This document shows, in pieces, positions 8,001 through 16,492 of a stretch of 47,616 nt of DNA. The notes under the pieces were generated by a model. That model was not told the origin of the DNA, ran no database searches, and saw nothing but the letters and a program-made list of their open reading frames with translations. The position numbers and the translations under genes were made by a program. This DNA comes from Candidatus Peregrinibacteria bacterium (GTDB lineage Bacteria; Patescibacteriota; Gracilibacteria; UBA1369; UBA12463): NCBI GenBank assembly GCA_026395555.1, contig JAPLYO010000022.1, positions 1 to 47,616 of the forward strand, given 5' to 3'. Each line of letters opens with the position of its first letter. Position 1 is the stretch's first letter.

Positions 8001-9044
8001 CTAAGATTGAGAATCATCATCTCCAAAATCAAATGCAGCACTTTCATCTTCACTATCGGAACGACGAGGTGGAAGAGGTGCAGGAGGTGCAGGAGGTGGA
8101 GACGGTGCGGGAGCAAAATTTGGAAGATTGCCGGGAGCAAACGGAGGTCGAATCATTCTCGTAGGAGGATTCACTACAGGCGAAGCGGCCGGAGGAAGTT
8201 GAGGAGGTATATAGGTTCCACTTGAGGTCACCTCTTCTTTAGGAGGTAGATCCGCAACCCAAAAGGCATCACTCTCAGCATGTGCCGCTGGCGAATGAGT
8301 CAAATCGACCAAGCCGGAAAGCTCATCTCTCATTTGAGCCGCAGCAAGTTTCACAGTAACAACAGAGGCATAACGATCGAACTGCTCAGCAGGAAGACCG
8401 ATAGCGGCAGCCCCTTTTTTGAACTCGGTAGCAAGAGCATAAAGTGTCGAAACATTCGCACGAGAAATAACCGCAGAGAAAAGCGCATCGATAGATTCCT
8501 CTCTGAAAATATGAGGCCCGAAAGACCGATCGACGTAGCTAGAAAAACGATTGTGAATAAACTCCATAAATACCCGAGAAAGCTGATCGGACGTAGCGGT
8601 AGTTACCATGATATGAATCATGGCTTGTCCTTCTTTCCAGTGACTCAAATGTCCAACCTGCTTAAAAAGCAGATCCATTCGCCCAATTCTGCGCAACTCT
8701 TCGAGGCAACTAATACGAAAAGCAATATCTCCTCCGACAACCGTCTGAAGCGAGTCCATCTGAAGCCGAGAAAGTACGGTTGGATTACTCAAAAGCACAT
8801 GCGCATTAACAATAGAAATCGTAGGAACATTAGCCATGTCATGCTGAAGCCGTGAGATAATGCTCTGGCAAGCATCCTGAAACATCCGATTTTCACCAAT
8901 ATCATCAGCCAAAAGATCGCGTAACGCCTGAATTTTCTGTGGCGCGGTAAGGTTTTTAGACGACAAGGACAACTCTAAATGGGAGACCATATCATCAATA
9001 TTCTCCAAAGGTGACGTCAAGCCGAGATGATGCAAATCGCTCAT
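8001..9044 (-). CDS. hypothetical protein with Pro-rich tail and acidic end, 347 aa
   Basis: No family recognised. Residues about 1-240 look all-helical and soluble. From about 265 the chain becomes Pro-rich (repeated PP, PPP and PAP runs) and ends in an acidic stretch rich in Asp, Glu and Ser (last 17 residues). The start is taken as ATG 9044 (MSDLHHLGL) because TATAAT and a -35 box cover 9076-9104, inside the longer open frame. The 438-aa gene follows 74 bp downstream with its own promoter. The Pro-rich/acidic tail suggests a protein-interaction region, which is inference. Confidence 0.72.
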   Translation of the reverse strand: MSDLHHLGLTSPLENIDDMVSHLELSLSSKNLTAPQKIQALRDLLADDIGENRMFQDACQSIISRLQHDMANVPTISIVNAHVLLSNPTVLSRLQMDSLQTVVGGDIAFRISCLEELRRIGRMDLLFKQVGHLSHWKEGQAMIHIMVTTATSDQLSRVFMEFIHNRFSSYVDRSFGPHIFREESIDALFSAVISRANVSTLYALATEFKKGAAAIGLPAEQFDRYASVVTVKLAAAQMRDELSGLVDLTHSPAAHAESDAFWVADLPPKEEVTSSGTYIPPQLPPAASPVVNPPTRMIRPPFAPGNLPNFAPAPSPPPAPPAPLPPRRSDSEDESAAFDFGDDDSQS

Positions 9045-9075
9045 ATGCCGAGACTCATAATAATACTGCAATGTG

Positions 9076-9104
9076 ATTATACCACAAAACAAGAAAAATG
9101 GCAA
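9076..9104 (-). promoter_or_regulatory. sigma-70 promoter of the 347-aa gene
   Basis: Minus strand: -35 TTGCCA (9099-9104), 17-bp spacer, -10 TATAAT (9076-9081). The leader to ATG 9044 is 31 nt with no Shine-Dalgarno. The -35 box lies inside the recurrent 9-mer TAGCTTTGC. Confidence 0.65.
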
Positions 9105-9155
9105 AGCTATGCTAAAGCCAGCGAATCAATATTTTTATCAAATGTATGGACGGAA

Positions 9156-10421
9156 TTAGACCATCAACTTCTCAAATCTCGTAGGGTCATCGTAGGGACC
9201 GATGACAGCAAGGTACATTTTATCGAGCTGGAAGGTCTGTTCAGCCACTCGGCGAACATCTTCAATCGTTACAGCATCCACGCCAGCCTGGATCTCATCC
9301 GGTTCCTTTGTGAATCCATAGAGAACCTGATACTTACCCAAGAGGTGTGCGTACTCCTCGCTATCCTCCAGTCGCAAGATCATCTTTCCCTTTGTAAACT
9401 CTTTCGTCTTAATAAGTTCCTTTTCCGTAATAGACTCGGTGGCAATTTTTTTGTACTCATCGATAACCGCCTTGATAGCCATATCAATACGAGTGAGATC
9501 AACACCGGCATTCGTAGTGAAGATACCGCTATCCGTGAATCCCTCAGCCGTAGAATTGATATAGTACGCGAGACCCTTGTCCTCACGAACGTTCATGAAC
9601 ATACGGGAACTCATACCGGCACCAAGCGCGACACTGAGAATTTTAGAAACCCAGAAGTCTTTATCTGTCTCGGCAACCTGAGGAAAACCGACGCAGATAT
9701 GTGATTGTTCTGTCTTACGCTCACGGAGAAATACCTTTTTCCCCTGGTTCAGTGGCTCCAAAGCGGCATGGTCACGAGTGGCTTCTACTTGCGGCAATTC
9801 GGCAAAGTATTCCGTAACCTTTTTCACAACCTCCTCGTGATTAATATTTCCGGCAATAGAAATCACAATATTTTTTGGAACATAGAGTGACTGCTTGAAC
9901 GCGACAAACTCATCACGGGGAAGTCCCATAATTACATCACGGGTTCCGACCTGATCCCAACCCATCGGCTGATCTCCGAAAACAAGCTGCTCAAAATCCC
10001 AACCAATCTGGTAGGTCGGCGTGTCCTGATACATATTATACTCCTCCATAATTACTCCCCTCTCTTTATCAATTTCTTTTTCATCAAACGTCGCATGGAT
10101 AAGCATATCCGAGAGAACATCGAGTGATGTATCCAGATGCTTCGCTGCAGACTTCACATAATATCCCACGTATTCTTTTCCCGTGAACGCATTAAAATCC
10201 CCTCCTATATTGTCGATCGTCTCAGAAACTTCCCGAGCGTTCTTGTACTTCTTGGCTCCCTTGAAGAACATATGCTCAAGAAAGTGAGAGATACCATTAA
10301 TCTGTTTCGTCTCGAAACGTGAACCGGCTCGAACCAAAACGAGAACCGTAACGGCCTGTGTATTTTCTAAACGCTTCGTAACCACTCGGAGGCCACTTGG
10401 AAGGGTAGAAAGATTAATCAT
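9156..10421 (-). CDS. M16 family zinc metalloprotease (processing-peptidase-like)
   Basis: Pitrilysin/insulinase-type peptidase with an inverted zinc motif HFLEH (His46, Glu49, His50) and the third ligand Glu126 in ERGVIMEE, the spacing expected of active M16 enzymes. At 421 aa it is a single two-domain half like bacterial YmxG/PqqL-type and mitochondrial processing peptidase beta subunits: catalytic domain about 1-215, second M16 domain about 220-420. There is no signal peptide, so it probably acts in the cytoplasm. Natural substrates of these small bacterial enzymes are poorly known. It is divergent from the penicillin-binding protein gene. No inactive partner subunit is next to it. Confidence 0.9.
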   Translation of the reverse strand: MINLSTLPSGLRVVTKRLENTQAVTVLVLVRAGSRFETKQINGISHFLEHMFFKGAKKYKNAREVSETIDNIGGDFNAFTGKEYVGYYVKSAAKHLDTSLDVLSDMLIHATFDEKEIDKERGVIMEEYNMYQDTPTYQIGWDFEQLVFGDQPMGWDQVGTRDVIMGLPRDEFVAFKQSLYVPKNIVISIAGNINHEEVVKKVTEYFAELPQVEATRDHAALEPLNQGKKVFLRERKTEQSHICVGFPQVAETDKDFWVSKILSVALGAGMSSRMFMNVREDKGLAYYINSTAEGFTDSGIFTTNAGVDLTRIDMAIKAVIDEYKKIATESITEKELIKTKEFTKGKMILRLEDSEEYAHLLGKYQVLYGFTKEPDEIQAGVDAVTIEDVRRVAEQTFQLDKMYLAVIGPYDDPTRFEKLMV

Positions 10422-10591
10422 GGTTGAAATTTGGTTAGATCAGTAAAAGGCTAAAAGCATCGCTCAAAAGTCAAAAAAACAGCTTTATGAAGCCAACATA
10501 GGATACGTGAGGGGTAAGAGGAAGTCAAAGGGATAGAAATGAGACAAACTTCAGCTTCATTTTTTTCCTACTTCTCCTATACTATAAACCC
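10422..10591. promoter_or_regulatory. 170-bp divergent intergenic region
   Basis: Serves the M16 protease (minus) and the PBP gene (plus). On the plus strand TATACT at 10578-10583 lies 8 nt before ATG 10592, with only a weak -35. On the minus strand TTGAGC and TACTGA-like boxes are plausible for the protease but weak. No gene or RNA was seen in it. Confidence 0.4.
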
Positions 10592-13042
10592 ATGGTTGAA
10601 GCACGCCGTCCCAAAACTCCGTTAAACCGTTCCAAGATAATCCTCATTATTCTATATGGAATTATCGGGATCATTATCTTAAAGCTGTTTTGGCTTCAAG
10701 TAATTCGACAAGGTTACTACCAGACCATCGCCACCAAGGAGCATTATGGGTATACCGAGCTGCCCGCACGCCGAGGAGAAATTCTTATTCGGGACTACAA
10801 CTCAAGCGAGCTATATCGTCTGGCTACCAATACCACATTGGACCTCATTTTCGCCGATCCGACCCTCGTCAAAAATCCTGAAAAAATAGTAGACGTCCTA
10901 GCACCACTCTTATTTGATCTCCAAGAGGCAAGAGATGCAGATAATGCCCGCATAGAAGAAGAGCGCAAAAAACTCGAGCCCGTTCTCACGGAAATCGAGC
11001 AGCAACAAAAAGAATTAGCAGATGCAGCTGCCCTAAAGGCAAAAACAGATGCGATATCACAGGCAGCACAAACCAACAAAACCACCACACCGCCGACCAC
11101 TCAACCGAAGCAGCCTGCTGCAACGCCTCCCCCAACACAACTCGCCCTTAACGACGATCAGTCCAAACTCATCCAGCCACTCTCGGATGAACAGCTGAAA
11201 CAAGCCTTCAGAGCCGACATGCTCAACAAGCTCACCTCCAAAAAACGAACACAAATTATATTAGGAACAGATATTGAAGATGGAATTATTGAAGAATTAA
11301 AATTAAAAAATATCCCAGGTATCGATGCACGAGAAGGAACGGTAACGATCTTTCCACTCGACATGACTAATCGAAGTTTTGCATTATCTACCCTAAGTGA
11401 CGCTCTCAAGATCCCGGTAGCACAAATAGAAAAAATCATCGAAACAAAAAACAGGTACGTTATTCTCAAAAGAAAAACTTCGCCAAAAGCCTCGGAAAAA
11501 GTTAAGGAGATCATCAAAAATGACAAGACAGGAGACTACGCCGGTATCAATATACAATCAGAATATTATCGATTTTATCCGGAAAAAACCCTTGCGGCTA
11601 ATATCATTGGATACGTAAACAGCTTAGGCGTCGGCCTCTATGGTATCGAGAGCAAGTTCAATATTCAGCTCCAGGGTGTCAAAGGTATTTTCCAGGCACA
11701 AAAAGACTCTATCGGTCGACAAATTACCGTAGGAGAAAGCACTATTCAGCCAGCAGTAGACGGAGATGATATCGTTCTCACGATCGATCGATCCATTCAG
11801 ATGAAGCTCGACAAAATCATGGAGCGAGGCGTAAAGGACAACAACGCCGATGATGGACTTGGCATTATTTACGATCCACAAACCGGAAAAGTCTTGGCCA
11901 TGTCGCACTATCCAACGTTCGATCCGAACGCATATGGAAAAATATTTGAAAAAGAAACGGTGAACCTCAAGCCGGAAGAAATCGCCCGTCTCGTTCCCGT
12001 AGACGAGAAAACCGGTCACTACACGATGATCACCGATCTCCTCACGGGTGTGAAGATTAATATTTTCAAAGAAGTATACAAGGATGGAACCGTCGCCTAC
12101 AAACGATACAAAAACAAAGTCGGAGCCGAGGCGTATCAGAACAAGGCCGTAGCATGGCCATATGAACCAGGTTCAGTTTTCAAGCCACTCGTGATGTCTG
12201 CCGCAATTGACGACAATGACGTAACTCCCGACACGCAGTACAACGATAACGGTCCAATTAAAACCGATGAGTTCACGATTCAAAATGCGTTAAAAAAATA
12301 CTATGGGGTCATCACGATGACACAAGTTCTGGAAAAATCTCTCAATACCGGTATGGCCTTCATCGCGCGTAAAATCGGCAGAAATTTGCTCTATAACTAC
12401 ATTATGAAATATGGATTCGGAGAGAGAACGGATATTGAATTTGGCGACGAAGCATCAGGAAAAGTCGAACACTTCACGCAGTGGGCGGAATCAGAATTAA
12501 TTACGCACGCATTCGGACAGGGTCTCACGGTTACACCAATACAAATGGTTATGGCGTACGGTGCACTCGCCAACAAGGGCACACTCATGCAGCCATACAT
12601 CGTCGATGAGATTCGACAGCCTGATGGAAAAGTTATTCGCAACGAACCACGCGCCATACGTCAGGTCACCAGTGAGCAAACGGCAAGCGATGTCACAAAA
12701 ATGCTCATTAGCGCCGTTGAACGCGGTGTGGCGACTCACGCTGCCGTTCCTAATCACTTCATCGCAGGCAAGACCGGTACGGCGCAAACGTATTACAAAG
12801 GAAAACCTCTTAGCGGATCCGGAACCACAAATGCCACGGTAATGGGATACGCCCCTATCGACAAACCAAGATTCGTCATGCTGATCAAGCTCACCCGGCC
12901 ACGAAAAAGTGAGTGGGCAGACGCCACCGCAGCGCCGATGTTTTCACAAATGGCCCAGTTCCTCTTCGACTACTACAACATCCCACCGGACAAAAAAGGC
13001 GGCACCGTACCAGGATCTCAATCGGTCGGAGTAGATGCGTAA
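10592..13042 (+). CDS. class B penicillin-binding protein (PBP2/FtsI type transpeptidase)
   Basis: Cross-links peptidoglycan stem peptides at the outer face of the membrane. One N-terminal membrane anchor (about 14-36) is followed by the pedestal/dimerisation domain and the transpeptidase domain (about 395-790). The three catalytic motifs are intact: SVFK with Ser528 and Lys531, SLN at 583-585, and KTG at 727-729. At 816 aa it is longer than typical FtsI (about 590), mainly because of a charged coiled and Thr/Pro/Gln-rich insertion at about 113-200 in the pedestal, plus extra sequence ahead of SVFK. There is no PASTA domain. The start agrees with TATACT 8 nt upstream. The Ser/Thr kinase gene follows on the same strand with its own promoter. 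Whether it serves elongation or division cannot be told. Confidence 0.93.
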   Translation: MVEARRPKTPLNRSKIILIILYGIIGIIILKLFWLQVIRQGYYQTIATKEHYGYTELPARRGEILIRDYNSSELYRLATNTTLDLIFADPTLVKNPEKIVDVLAPLLFDLQEARDADNARIEEERKKLEPVLTEIEQQQKELADAAALKAKTDAISQAAQTNKTTTPPTTQPKQPAATPPPTQLALNDDQSKLIQPLSDEQLKQAFRADMLNKLTSKKRTQIILGTDIEDGIIEELKLKNIPGIDAREGTVTIFPLDMTNRSFALSTLSDALKIPVAQIEKIIETKNRYVILKRKTSPKASEKVKEIIKNDKTGDYAGINIQSEYYRFYPEKTLAANIIGYVNSLGVGLYGIESKFNIQLQGVKGIFQAQKDSIGRQITVGESTIQPAVDGDDIVLTIDRSIQMKLDKIMERGVKDNNADDGLGIIYDPQTGKVLAMSHYPTFDPNAYGKIFEKETVNLKPEEIARLVPVDEKTGHYTMITDLLTGVKINIFKEVYKDGTVAYKRYKNKVGAEAYQNKAVAWPYEPGSVFKPLVMSAAIDDNDVTPDTQYNDNGPIKTDEFTIQNALKKYYGVITMTQVLEKSLNTGMAFIARKIGRNLLYNYIMKYGFGERTDIEFGDEASGKVEHFTQWAESELITHAFGQGLTVTPIQMVMAYGALANKGTLMQPYIVDEIRQPDGKVIRNEPRAIRQVTSEQTASDVTKMLISAVERGVATHAAVPNHFIAGKTGTAQTYYKGKPLSGSGTTNATVMGYAPIDKPRFVMLIKLTRPRKSEWADATAAPMFSQMAQFLFDYYNIPPDKKGGTVPGSQSVGVDA

Positions 13043-13073
13043 TGCACCGAAGAAACTCAAAGAAAGCTGAAAT

Positions 13074-13102
13074 TTGACTAAATAGTAATTTTATACTATA
13101 AG
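13074..13102 (+). promoter_or_regulatory. sigma-70 promoter giving a leaderless mRNA
   Basis: -35 TTGACT (13074-13079), 17-bp spacer, -10 TATAAG (13097-13102), then only 6 nt to ATG 13109. The predicted transcription start coincides with the start codon of the kinase gene. Confidence 0.75.
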
Positions 13103-13108
13103 TTTGTC

Positions 13109-14104
13109 ATGATATTCGAACCGTCATTCGGCAGAGAAGTAGTTCATATAGATGGAAAAAAGTATGACCTCCAGGGAACACTTGGAAAAAACTCCCATGC
13201 CCAGGTGTATCTCGCAGAGACAGAGAATGGAGAGCAGATAGTTATCAAAAGATTCAAACGCAATCACGAAGGAGGTAATATGTTTCAAAAAACATTAGAG
13301 TCGCAGCGGCACATGTTAGCAAATGCAGACGTGATTTCTGCCGCAGGTCTACCACGCACACATTTCGTGAGAGACTTTGTCCAAGTTGCTGATTTTCATG
13401 ATGGAGTCGATATAAACCAAGCATCCGGATTAGTGCGCATTTCTATATCGCAAATTCGCGATCTTATCAAAGCAGCAGCTACCAATATTGAAACCTTGGC
13501 AAAAGCAAACTTGGTACATCGTGATATTAAACCTGAAAATATTATTCTTACGCAAGCCGGAGAGTTCACTCCCCAAACAGTAAAAATAATTGACACCGAA
13601 CTTCTTACGACAACGGATCATACGGAGGATACATACAGCATCGGAACGCCCCTCTTCATTCCTCCCGAGAGTATGCCTATGCGCACAGCTCGATTATTTA
13701 CCGGCGATCCGTCAGTAGACACCCGAGCTGATATTATCGGCAGATATCACACCACCTCTGATTTTTATTCTCTTGGTTTCGTCGCCTACGAACTTCTTCC
13801 TGATGCACTTCATCGAGTTGTATCTCCACTCGATGCTTCAGAAAATTATGATCTCCAGGATCTCTTTTATGCAAAAGTGCATGACCGATTTTTCTATCCG
13901 GATGCCATGCAGCGAATGGAGCAGCACTATATTCCAAAAGTTCAACCTCTCAACCGTCCGGGAGCTCGTGCGGTTCTCGGAACGATTCTCGCAATGACTC
14001 AGGCTGATCCGGAAAAACGTCCGCAATCAGCACAGGAAATTAGCGATATGCTTGAGGAAAAAGGAGGAATCCTCAACTACTACGCACGCTCGTTAGAAGC
14101 TTAA
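13109..14104 (+). CDS. serine/threonine protein kinase, atypical DFG
   Basis: Hanks-type kinase of 331 aa with no membrane segment or sensor domain, so a soluble cytoplasmic enzyme. Visible: Gly-loop LGKNSHAQVYLAE (about 25-37), ATP-anchoring Lys47 in VIKRF, catalytic loop HRDIKPEN (His137, Asp139, Lys141, Asn144), metal-binding Asp162, GTPLFIPPE activation segment, and SDFYSLGFVAYELL (helix F). The DFG motif reads DTE, keeping the Asp but losing Phe and Gly; the Gly-loop also has Asn/Ser/His in place of the usual glycines. It probably still binds Mg-ATP, but activity is uncertain. It follows the PBP gene but has its own leaderless promoter, and its end overlaps the convergent superoxide dismutase gene by 12 bp. 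Substrates unknown. Confidence 0.88.
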   Translation: MIFEPSFGREVVHIDGKKYDLQGTLGKNSHAQVYLAETENGEQIVIKRFKRNHEGGNMFQKTLESQRHMLANADVISAAGLPRTHFVRDFVQVADFHDGVDINQASGLVRISISQIRDLIKAAATNIETLAKANLVHRDIKPENIILTQAGEFTPQTVKIIDTELLTTTDHTEDTYSIGTPLFIPPESMPMRTARLFTGDPSVDTRADIIGRYHTTSDFYSLGFVAYELLPDALHRVVSPLDASENYDLQDLFYAKVHDRFFYPDAMQRMEQHYIPKVQPLNRPGARAVLGTILAMTQADPEKRPQSAQEISDMLEEKGGILNYYARSLEA

Positions 14105-14701
14105 ATTTCTCACTTTGGAATACACCTCTCCGGCCATCTTCCAGTCGAGATTTTTCATGAAGTCTTCGATGTAGGATTTTCGATCGCTTCCATAGTCCAT
14201 GAAGTAGGCATGCTCATAGACATCGAGTACGACAACCGGAATCGCGCCCCACACACCGCCCTGGTTGTGCATGTCACCAATGTAATTGTGTAATCGTCCA
14301 TCGTTTGTATCGTACGCAAGTACCGCCCATCCACGTGCTGACATGCCACATGCCTTGAAGTCTGCGACCCACGCCTCAAGTGATCCGAATTCTGCAACGA
14401 GTGCCTCACCCAACTCTCCGGCATCCGATGAGCTCTGTCCCTCTCCTCCGAGGACGCTAAAATAATCCTCGTGAAGATATACTCCATTTGCGGCAAATGT
14501 TTCTTCTAACTTCAAATCACGGAACTCACTGAACGTTGCATTCGCACCAACACGATCTGCAGTTTTCAGCTTCTCCTCAATCTCATTTTTCTTATTCACA
14601 TATCCGACATACAACTTGTCATGATGAATCTCGAGGGCCTTCTCGGAAATATTTCCGACTCGTCGTAACGTGAATGGAAGTGCTTTGGCGGTATATGCCA
14701 T
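14093..14701 (-). CDS. sod: Fe/Mn superoxide dismutase
   Basis: Dismutates superoxide to oxygen and hydrogen peroxide. At 202 aa it has normal length. Metal ligands are in place: His26 (IHHDKLYVGYV), His77 (VYLHEDYF), Asp160 and His164 (VLDVYEHAY), with gateway Tyr34. Several residues around the site differ from common enzymes: the Asn before the second ligand is Leu, the Trp of DVWEH is Tyr, and the usual second His of HHxxHH is Leu. The metal (Fe, Mn or either) cannot be read safely. No signal peptide, so cytoplasmic. A likely -10 TATCAT at 14741-14746 leaves a 39-nt leader. Its 3' end overlaps the kinase gene tail-to-tail by 12 bp. With the flavo-reductase at 17306 and the FMN reductase at 22079 it suggests real contact with oxygen. 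Confidence 0.93.
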   Translation of the reverse strand: MAYTAKALPFTLRRVGNISEKALEIHHDKLYVGYVNKKNEIEEKLKTADRVGANATFSEFRDLKLEETFAANGVYLHEDYFSVLGGEGQSSSDAGELGEALVAEFGSLEAWVADFKACGMSARGWAVLAYDTNDGRLHNYIGDMHNQGGVWGAIPVVVLDVYEHAYFMDYGSDRKSYIEDFMKNLDWKMAGEVYSKVRNLSF

Positions 14702-14843
14702 AATGGAAAAAATAAAAATATAAATAAACTACCTACGGGAATGATAGCATGTTTTTTCTTGTACGCAGAAAAAAAACATAGTAGTATTGTCTCAAAGCCG
14801 TCCGAAGAGAAAAAGGCACCTCACCACACCCTCACTCTCACGT

Positions 14844-14870
14844 CCCACTTCTTAAAAAAGTGGGATTTTT
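14844..14870 (+). terminator. hairpin with T run overlapping a minus-strand gene end
   Basis: CCCACTT (14844-14850) pairs with AAGTGGG (14858-14864), followed on the plus strand by ATTTTT. It resembles a rho-independent terminator for plus-strand transcripts, though the nearest plus-strand gene ends 740 bp away. It overlaps the last codons and stop of the 14852-15391 gene on the other strand, where no T run follows. Confidence 0.4.
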
Positions 14871-15391
14871 AAAACCGCCAAAAATTTACCACGCATCGCA
14901 CGAAGCTCATCCGTCACCTCAGTCTCCTTAGGTGGTTTTGGAATTTGCACTTTTGCATCACGAATAAGACTCTCAAAAAGAGGCATCATATCTGTGTGTC
15001 CCAAAAAACTCGTAATGAACATTTTCTGTGTCCTTGGATCCTTCTTGGGCTTACGAGCAACGGTGATAGCACCTCTACTGAGATCGATCTCAAATGTCTT
15101 GAACTGACCAAGGGTATCCCTGAAGTTCACAATGCAAAAACCATCGGAAGCCCCATCAGGATTTGGAATGAGCTGAGTATTATTGGTAATCGAAAGGGTT
15201 CCACTTTGTCCATAAAGCTCAAAGCGCGTAATACCACTACTGATAATCTCTTCCAGATCGGCGCTAAGGGTATTCGAAAGCTCAACCTCCCTATCAGGAG
15301 CGTTTTTAGGTGAGTTAACGAAAAAAGGACTACCCCCGCCTGATGACATACCGGAATGTCCGTTCATGATACCGCTTAAAGTCTGTGCCAT
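14852..15391 (-). CDS. hypothetical protein, 179 aa
   Basis: No family recognised. The N-terminus is Gly/Ser-rich (about 1-30), followed by a mixed alpha/beta region (about 40-130, including FELYGQSGTLSI and FKTFEIDLSRGAITVARK) and a Lys/Pro-rich C-terminal part. No signal peptide or membrane segment. The start is set at ATG 15391 (MAQTLSGI), 34 nt downstream of a strong promoter that lies within the longer open frame. Last gene of a minus-strand run, 82 bp after the methyltransferase-like gene. Confidence 0.7.
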   Translation of the reverse strand: MAQTLSGIMNGHSGMSSGGGSPFFVNSPKNAPDREVELSNTLSADLEEIISSGITRFELYGQSGTLSITNNTQLIPNPDGASDGFCIVNFRDTLGQFKTFEIDLSRGAITVARKPKKDPRTQKMFITSFLGHTDMMPLFESLIRDAKVQIPKPPKETEVTDELRAMRGKFLAVLKIPLF

Positions 15392-15425
15392 AGGAGAGTC
15401 AAATAAGATATATTTTTGGAGCGAG

Positions 15426-15454
15426 ACTATAGAGAAAAAAGAGAAAAGTGTCAA
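15426..15454 (-). promoter_or_regulatory. strong sigma-70 promoter
   Basis: Minus strand: consensus -35 TTGACA (15449-15454), 17-bp spacer, -10 TATAGT (15426-15431). The leader to ATG 15391 is 34 nt and has no Shine-Dalgarno. It lies just downstream of the 15474-16412 gene, so the 179-aa gene is transcribed on its own. Confidence 0.75.
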
Positions 15455-15473
15455 ATCATCTCCAAAGCCAAAA

Positions 15474-16412
15474 TTACGCAACACGCTGCGCTAATGTGAC
15501 CACGACGGAGACCTCATCGATGGGATCCGGGATACCACGAAGATGAACATTCATATAATAAGCACTCCCGCCCTGAGAAGGATCTGGAGCTCTTCGTAAT
15601 GCCAAAAACCAATCGCTGACGAGAAGTCGTAAACCATGCTGTTGCTCAATTAATCGACCAAGATTCCTTCTAAATAACTCACCCACGGAAAGTAACCCCT
15701 CTGGTGTCTGATAGACCAAAGGCTCTTCGATATTGGCATTCGATCGGAGTGCATAGGCGCGAAAAGGAGATGCGACACCCATATGTTGAAGTTCGCGTAT
15801 TGGCGTTCCCAGACCGGGGCGTACATCCTGAATATGCAAAAGAAATCCTCCTATCTGCAACTTCTTCCGAATTTCACCTAATGCTTGAGGAACAAATTGC
15901 GTAGCATCAAGTGAAGAAAGTCCGGTGACGATATTCGTCTGCGCGGGCAACTCTCTTGTTTGATCTAAATGGAGATATGATCCGGCAAACACTTTTGCGT
16001 TGGGATGACGACGTTTATTTTCAGCAACAGCCTGAGGATTTACATCAATCTCAGACCAAGTAGATCTATCGATGAGGGGCTTAAGAAATTGATGCACCAT
16101 CGCACCTGTTGCACCACTACCAATATCAATACCTCCGGATCTCGGCAAGTCATATCGGTCAAAAACGGAGCATGCAATGCCCTGGAGAGCTTGCTCTACC
16201 TTCAGGCGATTATTTTCAAAAGTAAGCGAGGCCACGGAAATTCTCTGTCTTGCAATATCCATCTCCTCTTCCCGAGCATCTCGTGGATATCGCTCAACAG
16301 CAACCGATGCTCGCGTAAGCTGCCCTATATCAATACATATTTGAGGAACATCATGAAGCGCCTTCGCTCCACTCGCGATCTCGTAACCATTATATTGTCC
16401 AAAATAATTCAT
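15474..16412 (-). CDS. class I SAM-dependent methyltransferase-like protein
   Basis: 312 aa. The middle of the protein shows a Rossmann methyltransferase pattern: GIDIGSGATGAMVHQF (SAM motif I), SEIDVNPQAVAENKRR with an acidic residue after beta 2, and GLSSLDATQFVPQALGEIRKKLQIGGFLLHIQD (motifs around beta 4 and 5). Substrate not predictable. The start is taken as ATG 16412 (MNYFGQ) because TTGATA-17-TAATAT ends 7 nt upstream, making a leaderless mRNA; the ATG at 16421 overlaps that -10 box. Standalone gene between the polysaccharide deacetylase and the 179-aa gene. Confidence 0.65.
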   Translation of the reverse strand: MNYFGQYNGYEIASGAKALHDVPQICIDIGQLTRASVAVERYPRDAREEEMDIARQRISVASLTFENNRLKVEQALQGIACSVFDRYDLPRSGGIDIGSGATGAMVHQFLKPLIDRSTWSEIDVNPQAVAENKRRHPNAKVFAGSYLHLDQTRELPAQTNIVTGLSSLDATQFVPQALGEIRKKLQIGGFLLHIQDVRPGLGTPIRELQHMGVASPFRAYALRSNANIEEPLVYQTPEGLLSVGELFRRNLGRLIEQQHGLRLLVSDWFLALRRAPDPSQGGSAYYMNVHLRGIPDPIDEVSVVVTLAQRVA

Positions 16413-16419
16413 AGAGGAC

Positions 16420-16448
16420 ATATTACACACTACTTGACAAAATATCAA
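16420..16448 (-). promoter_or_regulatory. sigma-70 promoter giving a leaderless mRNA
   Basis: Minus strand: -35 TTGATA (16443-16448), 17-bp spacer, -10 TAATAT (16420-16425), then 7 nt to ATG 16412. It excludes the in-frame ATG at 16421 as the start if used. Confidence 0.55.
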
Positions 16449-16492
16449 GATATAACAAAACAGGTAGTGCAAAGCTAAAATAAGAGGAAAAT

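Noticed and set aside
14748-14779. AT-rich ATGTTTTTTCT...AGAAAAAAAACAT hairpin upstream of sod
   Set aside because: Arms are unequal A/T tracts and lie upstream of the sod -10 box; likely just AT-rich promoter DNA.
15474-16412. Start at 16421 or 16472
   Set aside because: ATG 16421 overlaps the -10 box TAATAT, and the longer frame includes the whole promoter.
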